Of a DNA stretch of 64,000 nt, positions 39,983-49,125 are shown piece by piece. The DNA is taken from assembly GCA_965198495.1 (NCBI GenBank), contig CBDAPL010000001.1, forward strand, positions 2,418,001 through 2,482,000, written 5' to 3'. The number at the start of each line of letters is the position of its first letter. Position 1 is the first letter of the stretch. The notes under the pieces were generated by a model. It saw only the letters and a list, made by a program, of their open reading frames with translations, was not told the origin of the DNA and made no database searches. Source of the stretch: RH-AL1 sp965198495. Lineage in GTDB: Bacteria; Pseudomonadota; Alphaproteobacteria; Rhizobiales; Beijerinckiaceae. A program made the position numbers and the translations under genes.

Positions 39983-41647
39983 ATGGACACTGCAGTCTCA
40001 GGTCATCACGACGACCACGCCGTTCCGCACGGATGGCGGCGTTACATGTACTCGACCAATCACAAGGATATCGGCACCCTCTACCTGATCTTCGCGATCA
40101 CGGCGGGCGTCATTGGCGGCTTCTTCTCGATCCTGATGCGGATGGAACTGCAAAGCCCCGGCATCCAGGTTTTCAATCATCTTGCCGTTATGCAGGGTGC
40201 CGACCCGGCCAACGCCGTCGATGCCGCCAAGAACCTCTACAACGTCGTCATCACAAGCCATGGCTTGATCATGATCTTCTTCATGGTCATGCCGGCGCTG
40301 ATCGGCGGTTTCGGCAATTGGTTCGTCCCGATCATGATCGGCGCGCCTGATATGGCCTTTCCGCGCATGAACAACATCTCGTTCTGGCTGCTGCCGGCCT
40401 CGTTCTCTTTGCTTTTCATCTCCGCTTTCATGGAAGGCTCGCCGGGCGGTAAGGGCTTCGGTGGTGGTTGGGTCATGTATCCGCCGTTCTCGAGCAACAC
40501 GGGTTCGCCTGGGCCGGCGATGGATTTCGTGATCCTGTCGCTGCATCTTGCCGGCGCCTCGTCGATCCTTGGCGCGATCAATTTCATCACGACGATCTTC
40601 AATATGCGCGCGCCCGGCATGACGTTGCACAAGATGCCGCTTTTCGCCTGGTCCGTGCTCGTGACGGCCTTCCTGCTTGTGCTCTCTCTGCCGGTCCTCG
40701 CCGGCGCCATCACGATGCTGCTGACGGACCGTAATTTCGGCACGACGTTCTTCGATCCGGCCAACGGCGGCGACCCGCTGCTCTTCCAGCACCTGTTCTG
40801 GTTCTTTGGGCACCCCGAGGTTTACATCCTGATCTTGCCGGGCTTCGGCATCGTCAGCCACATCATCTCGACCTTCTCGAAGAAGCCGATCTTCGGTTAT
40901 CTCGGCATGGCCTACGCCATGGTCGCGATCGGCGTTGTCGGGTTCGTCGTGTGGGCTCACCACATGTACACGGTCGGCCTCTCGCTTACGACGCAGCGCT
41001 ACTTCGTCTTCGCGACCATGGTGATCGCGGTGCCGACCGGCGTGAAGGTGTTCTCCTGGATCGCGACCATGTGGGGTGGTTCGATCTCGTTCCGAACGCC
41101 CATGTACTGGGCGACCGGCTTCATCTTCCTATTCACGGTCGGCGGCGTAACGGGCGTCGTGCTTGCAAACGCCGGTATCGACCGCGCATTGCACGAGACT
41201 TACTATGTCGTCGCGCATTTCCACTATGTGCTTTCGCTTGGCGCTGTATTCGCTCTCTTCGCCGGGTTCTACTACTGGTTTCCGAAAATGTCGGGCTACA
41301 TGTACAACGAGTCGCTTGGTAAGCTGCATTTCTGGCTGATGTTCATCGGGGTGAACGTAACGTTCTTTCCCCAGCACTTCCTCGGCCTCGCGGGAATGCC
41401 GCGTCGCTACATCGACTATCCGGACGCCTATCATCTCTGGAACGAGATCTCGTCCTATGGCGCCTATCTTTCGTTCGCTAGCGTCATCCTGTTCCTCTAC
41501 GTCATCTACGACGCCTTCGCGAAAAAGGTGCTAGCCGGTGACAATCCATGGGGTGCCGGCGCGACGACGCTGGAGTGGACACTCTCGTCCCCGCCGCCTT
41601 ATCACCAGTTTGAAACGCTTCCGCGCATCACCGACATCGGCCACTGA
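39983..41647 (+). CDS. ctaD: Cytochrome c oxidase subunit I
   Basis: Catalytic subunit with haem a and the haem a3-CuB site. The 554 residues from ATG 39983 have twelve membrane helices. Key residues are the low-spin haem His in SHGLIMIFFMVMPALIGGFG, the D-channel/aromatic region IMIGAPDMAFPRMNN, the CuB His-Tyr pair in FWFFGHPEVYILILPGFGIV, the paired His in GFVVWAHHMYTVG and the haem ligands in VVAHFHYVLSLG. The longer frame to 39938 is upstream noise. The 65 bp before it holds only its ribosome site. Confidence 0.98.
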   Translation: MDTAVSGHHDDHAVPHGWRRYMYSTNHKDIGTLYLIFAITAGVIGGFFSILMRMELQSPGIQVFNHLAVMQGADPANAVDAAKNLYNVVITSHGLIMIFFMVMPALIGGFGNWFVPIMIGAPDMAFPRMNNISFWLLPASFSLLFISAFMEGSPGGKGFGGGWVMYPPFSSNTGSPGPAMDFVILSLHLAGASSILGAINFITTIFNMRAPGMTLHKMPLFAWSVLVTAFLLVLSLPVLAGAITMLLTDRNFGTTFFDPANGGDPLLFQHLFWFFGHPEVYILILPGFGIVSHIISTFSKKPIFGYLGMAYAMVAIGVVGFVVWAHHMYTVGLSLTTQRYFVFATMVIAVPTGVKVFSWIATMWGGSISFRTPMYWATGFIFLFTVGGVTGVVLANAGIDRALHETYYVVAHFHYVLSLGAVFALFAGFYYWFPKMSGYMYNESLGKLHFWLMFIGVNVTFFPQHFLGLAGMPRRYIDYPDAYHLWNEISSYGAYLSFASVILFLYVIYDAFAKKVLAGDNPWGAGATTLEWTLSSPPPYHQFETLPRITDIGH

Positions 41648-41674
41648 CACTAACGAGAGAGGGCGATGGCAGGC

Positions 41675-41720
41675 CGCTTTTAAGCGAGAGACGGCGTCGA
41701 TCCGGCGCCGTTTCTACTTT
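41675..41720 (+). terminator. Hairpins between ctaD and ctaB, possible terminator or attenuator
   Basis: CGCTT/AAGCG (41675-41686) is followed by ACGGCG (41691-41696) pairing with CGCCGT (41706-41711) before TTCTACTTTATT. The T-rich tail fits a weak terminator that could lower ctaB expression relative to ctaD. The 150-bp interval holds no gene. Confidence 0.4.
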
Positions 41721-41797
41721 ATTGATGGGGCGAAATCCCATCGCGCCCCGGACCCAGCCGGCGACCTTGGCTATCGTACACCTTTAATCGGGAAATC

Positions 41798-42733
41798 ATG
41801 AGCTTCCTCAGCCAAGTATCCGACGCGCCCTTCATCTCTTCGGCGGGACCGCGCGATTACATCGCCCTGCTCAAGCCGCGCGTGATGTCGCTTGTCGTCT
41901 ATACCGCGATCGCAGGCATGTTGATTGCCGCTCCCGACATCAATGTCGTCCTAGCCTTGGCCGCCCTTCTCGCGATCACGGTTGGTGCCGGCGCGAGCGG
42001 CGCGCTGAACATGTGGTATGACGCCGACATTGATGCCCTCATGCGGCGGACCAGCCGCCGCCCGATCCCGATGGGTCGGATCACCGCGCCCGAGACCCTC
42101 GTCTTCGGCCTTGTCTTGTCCGTGTTGTCGGTCTTCACGCTTGGGATCGTAGCGAACTGGTTTGCCGCGAGCCTCCTCGCTTTTACGATTTTCTTCTATG
42201 TCGTCGTCTACTCGATGTGGCTCAAGCGCTCGACGCCTCAGAACATAGTGATCGGTGGCGCCGCGGGCGCGTTTCCACCCATCGTCGCTTACGCCGCCGT
42301 GACCGGCAGCGTGAGTTGGTCGAGTGTTGCGCTTTTCGCGCTGATCTTCGTTTGGACACCGCCGCATTTCTGGGCTCTCGCGCTCGTCAAGTCCGAGGAA
42401 TATGCGAAAGCGGGCGTCCCAATGCTCCCGAACGTCTTCGGCGCAGATAGAACGCGTCGCGACATACTGCTTTATTCGCTGCTGCTCGCCCCTGTGGGTG
42501 TCCTTCCTTACGCGATGGGATTTGCCACAATCGCGTACGGCGCGCTGTCGATCCTGCTCGGGCTGGCTTTTGCCATTCTCGCCTGGCGCGTCTACGTGAC
42601 ACGCGAGGGTGCCGGCGCCGACCGGGCGGCGTACGCGCTATTCAGCTTCTCGATCCTCTACCTCTTCCTGCTGTTCGCCGAGATCATCGGCGAGAGAACG
42701 CTCATGATCGTCAAGATCGTCCCATGGCCTTAA
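41798..42733 (+). CDS. ctaB: Protoheme IX farnesyltransferase (haem O synthase)
   Basis: Adds the farnesyl tail to haem b on the way to haem a for the oxidase. The 311-residue membrane protein of the UbiA family shows LLKPRVMSLVVYTAIAGML, the first Asp-rich motif NMWYDADIDALMRRTSRRP, and YSMWLKRSTPQNIVIGGAAG. FVWTPPHFWALAL and the second acidic region follow. ATG 41798. Its end overlaps coxF by 10 bp. Confidence 0.97.
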   Translation: MSFLSQVSDAPFISSAGPRDYIALLKPRVMSLVVYTAIAGMLIAAPDINVVLALAALLAITVGAGASGALNMWYDADIDALMRRTSRRPIPMGRITAPETLVFGLVLSVLSVFTLGIVANWFAASLLAFTIFFYVVVYSMWLKRSTPQNIVIGGAAGAFPPIVAYAAVTGSVSWSSVALFALIFVWTPPHFWALALVKSEEYAKAGVPMLPNVFGADRTRRDILLYSLLLAPVGVLPYAMGFATIAYGALSILLGLAFAILAWRVYVTREGAGADRAAYALFSFSILYLFLLFAEIIGERTLMIVKIVPWP

Positions 42734-42897
42734 GCGAACGCGACCGGAACGATGGCATTGTTCTTACGCCCGAGCAGGAGCGAAGCCGGCGCAATCGAAA
42801 TATCGCGATCGGGCTCGCCATCGCTCTTTTCGCGGTTCTCATCTTCGTCGTGACGCTCGCCAAACTCGGCGCCAACATGCTTAACAGGCCAATCTGA
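42724..42897 (+). CDS. CoxF-like small membrane protein of the oxidase operon
   Basis: The 57 residues comprise a polar start (LSERDRNDGIVLTPEQERSR), one membrane helix (IAIGLAIALFAVLIFVVTLA) and a short tail (GANMLNRPI). It starts at ATG 42724, inside the last codons of ctaB, and its stop overlaps the ctaG ATG (TGATG). Size and position between ctaB and ctaG match the coxF frames of Bradyrhizobium-type operons; function unknown. It is too short for many gene callers. Confidence 0.8.
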   Translation: MALSERDRNDGIVLTPEQERSRRNRNIAIGLAIALFAVLIFVVTLAKLGANMLNRPI

Positions 42898-43475
42898 TGA
42901 CGCAGGATCGTTCTCGCCGACGTCACATCGCGCCAGTTGCCGCCGTATTGGCTATCGCGTTGATGACCGGTCTCGTTGCCGAGTCACCGTCGCTTTATCG
43001 CGCTTTCTGCTCGCTTACTGGCTATGAGGGGACGCCTCGCCGTGTGGATACGGCGACGCTTCTCAAGGGCAAGCGTGAGATGCATGTTCGTTTCGATTCG
43101 AACGTCGGAGGCGCACTGCCCTGGACCTTCGAACCCGAGGATGCGGCCATGGATCTCCGCACGGGCAAGACCGCGACCGTGTTCTACAAAGTGACAAATA
43201 AAAGCGACCGGACGATCACGGCGCGGGCGGTTTATAATATAGGCCCACCGAGCATGGGCGCCTATTTCGATAAGATTTCCTGCTTCTGCTTCTCGGATCA
43301 AACGCTGCGACCGCACGAAACCGTCGAGATGCCGGTGGTTTTCTTCCTTGATCCGGCGCTGGAGAAGGACGAGACGATGAACGGCGTCGACGAGGTCGTG
43401 CTATCCTACACGTTTTACCAGCAGAAACAGGCCGTCGCCGACAACAAAGATGGATCGGCGAAACCGAAGCTCTAG
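42897..43475 (+). CDS. ctaG: Cytochrome c oxidase assembly protein CtaG (Cox11)
   Basis: Copper chaperone that delivers Cu(I) to the CuB site of subunit I. The 192 residues have one N-terminal membrane helix (APVAAVLAIALMTGLVAES), then the periplasmic domain with MHVRFDSNVGGALPWTFEPE and the copper-binding CFCF within ISCFCFSDQTLRPHETVEMP, and FFLDPALEKD. The start is coupled to coxF. The dedicated neighbour coxF separates it from haem O synthase. Confidence 0.96.
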   Translation: MTQDRSRRRHIAPVAAVLAIALMTGLVAESPSLYRAFCSLTGYEGTPRRVDTATLLKGKREMHVRFDSNVGGALPWTFEPEDAAMDLRTGKTATVFYKVTNKSDRTITARAVYNIGPPSMGAYFDKISCFCFSDQTLRPHETVEMPVVFFLDPALEKDETMNGVDEVVLSYTFYQQKQAVADNKDGSAKPKL

Positions 43476-43553
43476 GCTCCGTACGGTGGAGCGAACCTTG
43501 ACCGCCTGGCGGCGAACCCGCTAACCGATCGCGGCAACTTAAGGGAAGAAGAG

Positions 43554-44408
43554 ATGGCCGAAGGGCACGCCAAACCGAACCACGATTACCATCTGGTTCC
43601 GCTGAGCCCGTGGCCGCTTGTCGGCTCGATCAGTGCTTTTGTCATGGCGGTCGGCGCGATCACCTGGATGAAGGCGCTCTCGCCGCTCGGCATGTACGTG
43701 TTTTTCGCCGGTTTCATCGGCGTGCTCTACACGATGTTTTCCTGGTGGACCGATGTGGTGCACGAGGCGCAGCACGGCGACCATACGCGCGTGGTGCAGA
43801 TCAGCCATCGCTACGGCATGATCCTTTTCATTGCCTCCGAGGTCATGTTCTTCGTCGCCTGGTTTTGGGCTTATTTCGATATTGCTCTCTATCCCCACGA
43901 CGCGATCGAGTACGCTCGCACGCAGGCCATTGGCGGAGTGTGGCCGCCGAAGGGAATCGAGGCGCTCGACGCCTGGCATTTCCCTCTTTTCAATACGCTG
44001 ATCCTGCTGACCTCGGGCACCACGATAACCTGGGCGCATCATGCGCTGCTGCACTCCGATCGCTCGGCGGTCAAGCAGGGGTTGATCCTGACGATCGTGC
44101 TCGGCGTCCTCTTCACCTGCGTGCAGGTATGGGAATACATGCACGCGCCCTTTCGCTTCGCGTCGGCGATGGGTTCAAATTTCTTCATGCCCACCGGCTT
44201 CCACGGTTTTCACGTGTTCATCGGAACGGTCTTTCTGATCGTCTGCGTGGCGCGCGTCTTCGTTGGTCAGTTCACCGAGAAGCAGCATCTCGGTTTTGAG
44301 TTTGCCGCCTGGTACTGGCACTTTGTCGACGTGGTCTGGCTCTTCTTATTCGCCTGCATTTACGTGTGGGGCTCATGGGGCGCCGTTATCGACAAGGTCA
44401 GCCCGTAA
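43554..44408 (+). CDS. ctaE: Cytochrome c oxidase subunit III
   Basis: The 284-residue subunit has seven membrane helices. Features are PNHDYHLVPLSPWPLVGSI at the start, WWTDVVHEAQHGDHT, the conserved Glu in FIASEVMFFVAWFWAYF, TTITWAHHAL, the GFHGFHVFIGT stretch and the end FVDVVWLFLFACIYVWG. It is preceded by an AAGAAGAG-type site. Stabilises the D-channel proton uptake of subunit I. Confidence 0.97.
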   Translation: MAEGHAKPNHDYHLVPLSPWPLVGSISAFVMAVGAITWMKALSPLGMYVFFAGFIGVLYTMFSWWTDVVHEAQHGDHTRVVQISHRYGMILFIASEVMFFVAWFWAYFDIALYPHDAIEYARTQAIGGVWPPKGIEALDAWHFPLFNTLILLTSGTTITWAHHALLHSDRSAVKQGLILTIVLGVLFTCVQVWEYMHAPFRFASAMGSNFFMPTGFHGFHVFIGTVFLIVCVARVFVGQFTEKQHLGFEFAAWYWHFVDVVWLFLFACIYVWGSWGAVIDKVSP

Positions 44409-44428
44409 TCGCCTGATCTTGATGGATT

Positions 44429-44460
44429 TGGCGGCGAACGAGTGCCGCCACACTTTGCTT
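44429..44460 (+). terminator. Hairpin after ctaE
   Basis: TGGCGGC (44429-44435) pairs with GCCGCCA (44444-44450), loop GAACGAGT, followed by CACTTTGCTTT. It stands between the core oxidase genes and DUF983-surf1 and could act as a partial terminator. The start of DUF983 lies 65 bp beyond. Confidence 0.45.
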
Positions 44461-44524
44461 TGATTGGAACGACACGCTGCCGGAGACCACCGTACCCGAG
44501 GAGCGAAAGCCGCCGTCGCCCTTC

Positions 44525-44857
44525 ATGACGGGCTTGCGCGGGCGTTGTCCGCGTTGTGGCAAAGGCGCGATGTTCGCCGGATTTTTGAACCTTGCAACAA
44601 TCTGCCATCAATGCGGACTTGATCTCACCTTCGCCGATCCGGGCGATGGGCCCGCGTTCTTTGCCTCTTTCATCGGAAGCACTTTGCTGCTGCTGGCCGG
44701 TGTCTACATGCAAGTCGCCTTCGAGCCGCCCTTCTGGGCGTATGTTCTTTTGCTTCTTGTCGGAACGGCCCTGATCATAGGCCTGATCAGACCCATCAAG
44801 GGGCTACTCGTGTCGTTGCAGTACGCGAACAAGGCGGAACAGGGCCGATTCGAATGA
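44525..44857 (+). CDS. DUF983 zinc-ribbon membrane protein of the cox operon
   Basis: From ATG 44525 the frame has 110 residues: a CXXC pair at once (RGRCPRCGKGAMFAGF), a second (CHQCGLDL), and two hydrophobic helices (FFASFIGSTLLLLAGVYMQV, FWAYVLLLLVGTALIIGLI). In-frame sequence before it, from about 44465, also looks coding (DTLPETTVPEERKPP), so the true start may be an upstream non-ATG codon. DUF983 between ctaE and surf1 is usual in rhizobia, suggesting an oxidase-assembly role, but this is inference. Its end overlaps surf1 by four bases. Confidence 0.88.
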   Translation: MTGLRGRCPRCGKGAMFAGFLNLATICHQCGLDLTFADPGDGPAFFASFIGSTLLLLAGVYMQVAFEPPFWAYVLLLLVGTALIIGLIRPIKGLLVSLQYANKAEQGRFE

Positions 44858-45630
44858 TCGCCCGGTTACGCCCCCTGGTAGCGCCGGCGCTACTGACGCT
44901 TCTCGCGAGCGGTATGTTTGTTGGTCTCGGCATCTGGCAGCTGCGGCGTCTCGCGTGGAAAGAAACGATCATCTCGACAATCGAGGCACGCACCAAGGTG
45001 GCCCCCGTGCCGCTGCCACGGCCGTCCACTTGGCCGACGCTCAATCCGACCGACTACGAGTACCGCCGCGTAATGCTGACCGGCACCTTCGCCAACGACG
45101 AAGAAACACCGGTGTTTCGCGGCGGTCCCGAGGGCGCCGGCTACCTCGTCCTGACGCCGTTGCGTCTGAGTGACGGCGGCGTCGTTCTCGTCAATCGCGG
45201 CTGGGTGCCAAGCGAACGCAAGAACAAGTCGAGCCATTTGGCGGGCGATCCGGATGGCGCCGTCACGATTGTCGGGCTGATGCGCGGGCCTGAGCCGCGC
45301 AACGCCTTCACGCCCGCCGACGATCCCGAAACTCGCACTTACTTTACCCGCGATCCAAACGAGATCGCGCGCCATCTCGGCCTGAGGGACGCGGCGCCCT
45401 TCACCGTCGATGCTGATGCCGCGCCGAATCCTGGTGGTTGGCCACGCGGCGGCGCGACGGTCTTAGATATTCCGAATAATCATTTCTCCTACGCGATGAC
45501 GTGGTTCGGCCTCGCTCTTGGCTTGTTGGGAGTCTTCATCGGTCTCGCATGGAAAAGCTTGTCACGACGCGCCGGCGAGGAGCTTGGGCGGGACATCACG
45601 CCTGAAGCAAGGCATGCCGGTCCATGCTAG
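44854..45630 (+). CDS. SURF1 family oxidase assembly protein
   Basis: Needed for haem a insertion into subunit I. The 258 residues have an N-terminal membrane helix (PALLTLLASGMFVGLGIWQL followed by RRLAWK), the periplasmic beta domain (PVFRGGPEGAGYLVLTPLRL, VLVNRGWVPSERK) and a C-terminal helix (MTWFGLALGLLGVFIGLAW). The ATG overlaps the DUF983 stop (ATGA). Confidence 0.95.
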   Translation: MIARLRPLVAPALLTLLASGMFVGLGIWQLRRLAWKETIISTIEARTKVAPVPLPRPSTWPTLNPTDYEYRRVMLTGTFANDEETPVFRGGPEGAGYLVLTPLRLSDGGVVLVNRGWVPSERKNKSSHLAGDPDGAVTIVGLMRGPEPRNAFTPADDPETRTYFTRDPNEIARHLGLRDAAPFTVDADAAPNPGGWPRGGATVLDIPNNHFSYAMTWFGLALGLLGVFIGLAWKSLSRRAGEELGRDITPEARHAGPC

Positions 45631-45667
45631 GCATGGATTGGTCATTCAGCGATTGCGGAAGAAGGGC

Positions 45668-47089
45668 GTGAAATACATTTCCACGCGGGGGCAAGCCCCG
45701 ATTCTCTCCTTCAGCGAGGCGATGCTCGCCGGCCTCGCACGGGACGGCGGCCTTTATCTCCCCGAAACCTATCCGCGCCTGTCGCATGAAACGATCGCGA
45801 GCTTCGCTGGCCAATCCTATGGCGAAGTGGCAAAGGCAGTTCTGATGCCCTTCGTGCGCGACGACTTGGACGAGCCAACGCTCTCGCGCATGATTGATGA
45901 GGCTTACGCTGGGTTCCGCCACAGCGCGATAGCGCCGCTACAGCAACTCGACAACAACCTCTTTATCCTAGAGCTTTTTCACGGCCCGACGCTCGCCTTC
46001 AAGGATCTTGCGATGCAACTGCTCGCTCGCTTCATGGCACACGCGCTGCTGCGGCGTGGCCAGCACGCGACGATCATTGGCGCGACCTCCGGGGACACCG
46101 GCGCCGCCGCGATCGAGGCGTTTCGCGGCTTGCCAAATATCGATGTTGTCATCTTTTATCCACATGGCCGCGTCAGCGAGGTGCAGCGCCGTCAGATGAC
46201 ATCGGTCGAAGGCGCGAACATCCACGTCGTCGCATTGGAGGGAACCTTCGACGACTGCCAAGCCGTGGTGAAAGCACTCTTCAATCATGCGGCGTTCCGA
46301 GACGAGTACGGACTTTCCGGCGTGAACTCGATCAACTGGGCGCGTGTCCTCGCACAGGTGGTCTACTATTTCACGAGCGCCGTCGCGCTGGGCGCGCCTC
46401 ATCGCGAAATCTCGTTCACGGTGCCGACCGGCAATTTCGGCGATATTCTCGCCGGCTGGATTGCCAAGCGGATGGGCTTGCCGATTGAACGATTGGTGAT
46501 CGCGACCAACGAGAACGATATCCTCGTTCGGGCGCTCGAGACCGGCGCCTACGAGATGGGCGGCGTTCAACAAACGCAATCGCCATCCATGGACATCCAG
46601 ATCTCGTCAAATTTCGAGCGTCTGCTGTTCGAGGCGAACGGCCGGGATGGTACGCGTATCCGCAACAAGATGGAGACCTTGAGGCAATCGCGTGGCTTCG
46701 TTATTCCAGAGGAGACCCTACGCGCGATACGGGTCGAGTTTGATGCGCGACGGACCAGCGAGGCCGAGACGGCTGCCGAAATCGCCCGCTGCTGGCATCA
46801 GGCCGCCGAACTCGTCGATCCGCATACGGCGGTCGGAATCCACGCCGCGCGCGAAGCCTTGCAAGAGAATCCGGCAACGCCGATGGTCGTGCTCGGGACC
46901 GCGCATGCCGCGAAGTTCCCAGATGCCATCGAGCGGGCCATCGGCCTGCGACCGCCGCTACCGGCCCATATGGCAGACCTTCTCGAAAGGCCGGAGCGCT
47001 TCGAGGTCCTACCAAACGATCAGGCGTCCATCGAGCGCTTTATCCGCGCGCGGGTGGATCAAGGCCGCGCCATGAAGAGCGCCTCGTGA
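45668..47089 (+). CDS. thrC: Threonine synthase
   Basis: PLP enzyme converting O-phosphohomoserine to threonine. The 473 residues start at GTG 45668 (KYISTRGQAPILSFSEAMLA); the long frame back to 45518 is an overlap with surf1. The PLP lysine lies in LELFHGPTLAFKDLAMQLLA, with ATSGDTGAAAIEAF, VNSINWARVLAQVVYYF and PTGNFGDILAGWIAKRMGLP following. The substrate is made via the hom product at 2.5-3.8 kb. Its stop overlaps the M16 protease start (GTGA). Confidence 0.97.
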   Translation: MKYISTRGQAPILSFSEAMLAGLARDGGLYLPETYPRLSHETIASFAGQSYGEVAKAVLMPFVRDDLDEPTLSRMIDEAYAGFRHSAIAPLQQLDNNLFILELFHGPTLAFKDLAMQLLARFMAHALLRRGQHATIIGATSGDTGAAAIEAFRGLPNIDVVIFYPHGRVSEVQRRQMTSVEGANIHVVALEGTFDDCQAVVKALFNHAAFRDEYGLSGVNSINWARVLAQVVYYFTSAVALGAPHREISFTVPTGNFGDILAGWIAKRMGLPIERLVIATNENDILVRALETGAYEMGGVQQTQSPSMDIQISSNFERLLFEANGRDGTRIRNKMETLRQSRGFVIPEETLRAIRVEFDARRTSEAETAAEIARCWHQAAELVDPHTAVGIHAAREALQENPATPMVVLGTAHAAKFPDAIERAIGLRPPLPAHMADLLERPERFEVLPNDQASIERFIRARVDQGRAMKSAS

Positions 47090-48357
47090 GTCTCGATATC
47101 ACCACCCTGCCTTCTGGCTTGCGGATCGTGACAGATCGAATGGGGCACCTTGAAACGGCCTCGCTGGGCGTGTGGATCGGCGCCGGCTCGCGACACGAGG
47201 CCAGCAACGAGCAGGGTCTCTCGCATCTTCTGGAACATATGGCGTTCAAAGGGACGCGGCGGCGTTCCGCGCAGGCGATCGCCGAGGAGATCGAAGCGGC
47301 GGGTGGTGACCTGAACGCGGCGACCGGCGTCGAGCAGACCGCTTACTACGCGCACGTGCTCGCCGAGGATACCGGCCTCGCGCTTGATATCCTCGCCGAC
47401 ATTCTAACGGAGTCGACCTTTGACCCTGACGAGCTGGAGCGCGAAAAAGGTGTAATCCTGCAGGAGATCGGTGCGGTAGAGGACACGCCCGACGATCTCG
47501 TCTTTGATCTGTTCAACGCCTCCGCCTTTCCAGGGCAGCCGATCGGCCGGCCGATCCTCGGTACGCCGAGTGGCGTCGCCGCCTTCGATCGCGACTCGAT
47601 CAGCGGCTATCTCGCGCACCATTACCAAGGTGGTGGCATGGTGGTCGGCGCGGCCGGTGCGGTCGAGCATGCGCGGATTGTTGATGAAGCGGTCGCCTGC
47701 TTCACCAAGCTCAACGCCCGCAAAAGTGGTTCCGTCGCTATGGCGGCCCGCTACGTCGGCGGCGAAAAGAAGATCAAACGCAAGCTCGAACAGGCGCATA
47801 TCGTCGCCGGTTGGGAAGGGCTCGCCTACGATCATCCCGACCATTACGCCCTGCAGATCTTTGCCAATGCGGTCGGGGGTGGCATGTCGTCGAGGCTCTT
47901 CCAGGAAATCCGGGAGAAACGAGGCCTCGCGTACGCGATCTACACGTTCCATTGGGCCTATTCTGACACTGGCCTCTTCGGGTTCTATGCCGCGACGAGC
48001 GCCCGCGATGTCTCCGAGCTTATGCCTGTCGCGCTCGATGCTCTCATGGACGCGACGATGGATTTGTCGGAGGCCGAGATACGCCGCGCTAAGGCACAGA
48101 TGAAGGTTTCTCTTCTCGCCGCGCTCGAGTCTCCCTCGTCCCGCGCGGAACAGGTTGCGCGCCAGTTGCTGGCGTTCGATCGCGTGCTTTCGCGCGAGGA
48201 GATGATCGGCAGGGTCGAAATGCTCGGCCTTGAGGATGTACGCGCCGCCGGCGCTCGCGCGTTGCGGTCTCCGCCCACGATCGCTTCGATCGGGCCGGTC
48301 GCCAAAGTCCCCGACCCTGACCAGATCGCCAGCCGGCTCTGTTCGGGTAAACCCTGA
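47086..48357 (+). CDS. M16 family zinc peptidase (mitochondrial processing peptidase-like)
   Basis: The 423-residue protein has the inverted zinc motif HXXEH in HLLEHMAFKGT, followed by the third-ligand Glu region (EQTAYYAHVLAEDTGLALD). The second half carries the non-catalytic domain (RLFQEIREKRGLAYAIYTFH, FGFYAATSARDVSELM). It starts at GTG 47086, coupled to thrC. Such one-piece enzymes are related to the mitochondrial processing peptidase beta chain; the physiological substrate is unknown. It is followed with overlap by a GNAT gene. Confidence 0.95.
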   Translation: MSLDITTLPSGLRIVTDRMGHLETASLGVWIGAGSRHEASNEQGLSHLLEHMAFKGTRRRSAQAIAEEIEAAGGDLNAATGVEQTAYYAHVLAEDTGLALDILADILTESTFDPDELEREKGVILQEIGAVEDTPDDLVFDLFNASAFPGQPIGRPILGTPSGVAAFDRDSISGYLAHHYQGGGMVVGAAGAVEHARIVDEAVACFTKLNARKSGSVAMAARYVGGEKKIKRKLEQAHIVAGWEGLAYDHPDHYALQIFANAVGGGMSSRLFQEIREKRGLAYAIYTFHWAYSDTGLFGFYAATSARDVSELMPVALDALMDATMDLSEAEIRRAKAQMKVSLLAALESPSSRAEQVARQLLAFDRVLSREEMIGRVEMLGLEDVRAAGARALRSPPTIASIGPVAKVPDPDQIASRLCSGKP

Positions 48358-48971
48358 TGGCGCTTTTCCGGATCGGGTCCGCCAGCGACAATGCCAACTT
48401 CATCCGCGGTGATGGGGTCTATCTCCGCCCTCCCGATGCGCACGACTTCGACCAATGGGCGTCGCTTCGCTTTCTCTCGCGCGATTTCCTCGCGCCTTGG
48501 GAGCCGACCTGGCCCACCGACGACCTCACGCGCGCCTCGTTTCGGCGGCGCCTGCGTCGCCACGCGACCGAAATCGAGAATGACGACGCCTATCCGTTTC
48601 TTCTTTTTCGGGACTGTGATGACGCCCTGCTCGGCGGTCTCACCTTCGGCCAGGTCAAGCGAGGTGTCGCGCAGGCCGCCACTCTCGGCTACTGGATGGG
48701 CGAACCTTTCGCCGGACAGGGATGGATGGCGCGCGCGGTTCGCGCCGCGACAGCCTTTGCTTTCGCGACGTTACGCCTACACCGGATCGAAGCGGCCTGT
48801 CTGTCGCAGAACAAGGCCTCCATTCGGCTGCTTCAGCGAACGAGTTTTCAGCAGGAAGGCATGGCGCGCGCCTATCTTCGCATCAACGGAGTCTGGCAAG
48901 ATCATTTGCTGTTCGCCCTGCTCGAATCTGATCCCGTTTCACTGAGGCTGCCCCGGCGCGATCGGCTTTGA
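48357..48971 (+). CDS. GNAT acetyltransferase, RimJ/RimL type
   Basis: The 204 residues begin at ATG 48357, overlapping the M16 stop (TGATG). The GNAT pattern has YLRPPDAHDFDQWASLRFLS, the acetyl-CoA loop GYWMGEPFAGQGWMARAVRA, and C-terminal IEAACLSQNKASIRLLQRTS with FQQEGMARAYLRINGVWQDH. RimJ-like enzymes acetylate N-termini of ribosomal proteins; the true acceptor is not known. Third gene of thrC-M16-GNAT. Confidence 0.92.
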   Translation: MALFRIGSASDNANFIRGDGVYLRPPDAHDFDQWASLRFLSRDFLAPWEPTWPTDDLTRASFRRRLRRHATEIENDDAYPFLLFRDCDDALLGGLTFGQVKRGVAQAATLGYWMGEPFAGQGWMARAVRAATAFAFATLRLHRIEAACLSQNKASIRLLQRTSFQQEGMARAYLRINGVWQDHLLFALLESDPVSLRLPRRDRL

Positions 48972-49125
48972 TGGTCTCTATCGTAACGGTGCTTGCCGAG
49001 ACTAACTTCAAGCTCTACGCTTTTTTACATGGCGGTTCGACATGGCCTTCGAAGTGTTGCGCGTTCAGGGCGCATGATCTCGCGCCTCCGGCTGAGATAT
49101 ACGCGCCTCCATGTCCTGAGAGTTC

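Noticed and set aside
45518..45667. Extended N-terminus of thrC
   Set aside because: It lies over the end of surf1; homologous sequence begins at the GTG 45668.
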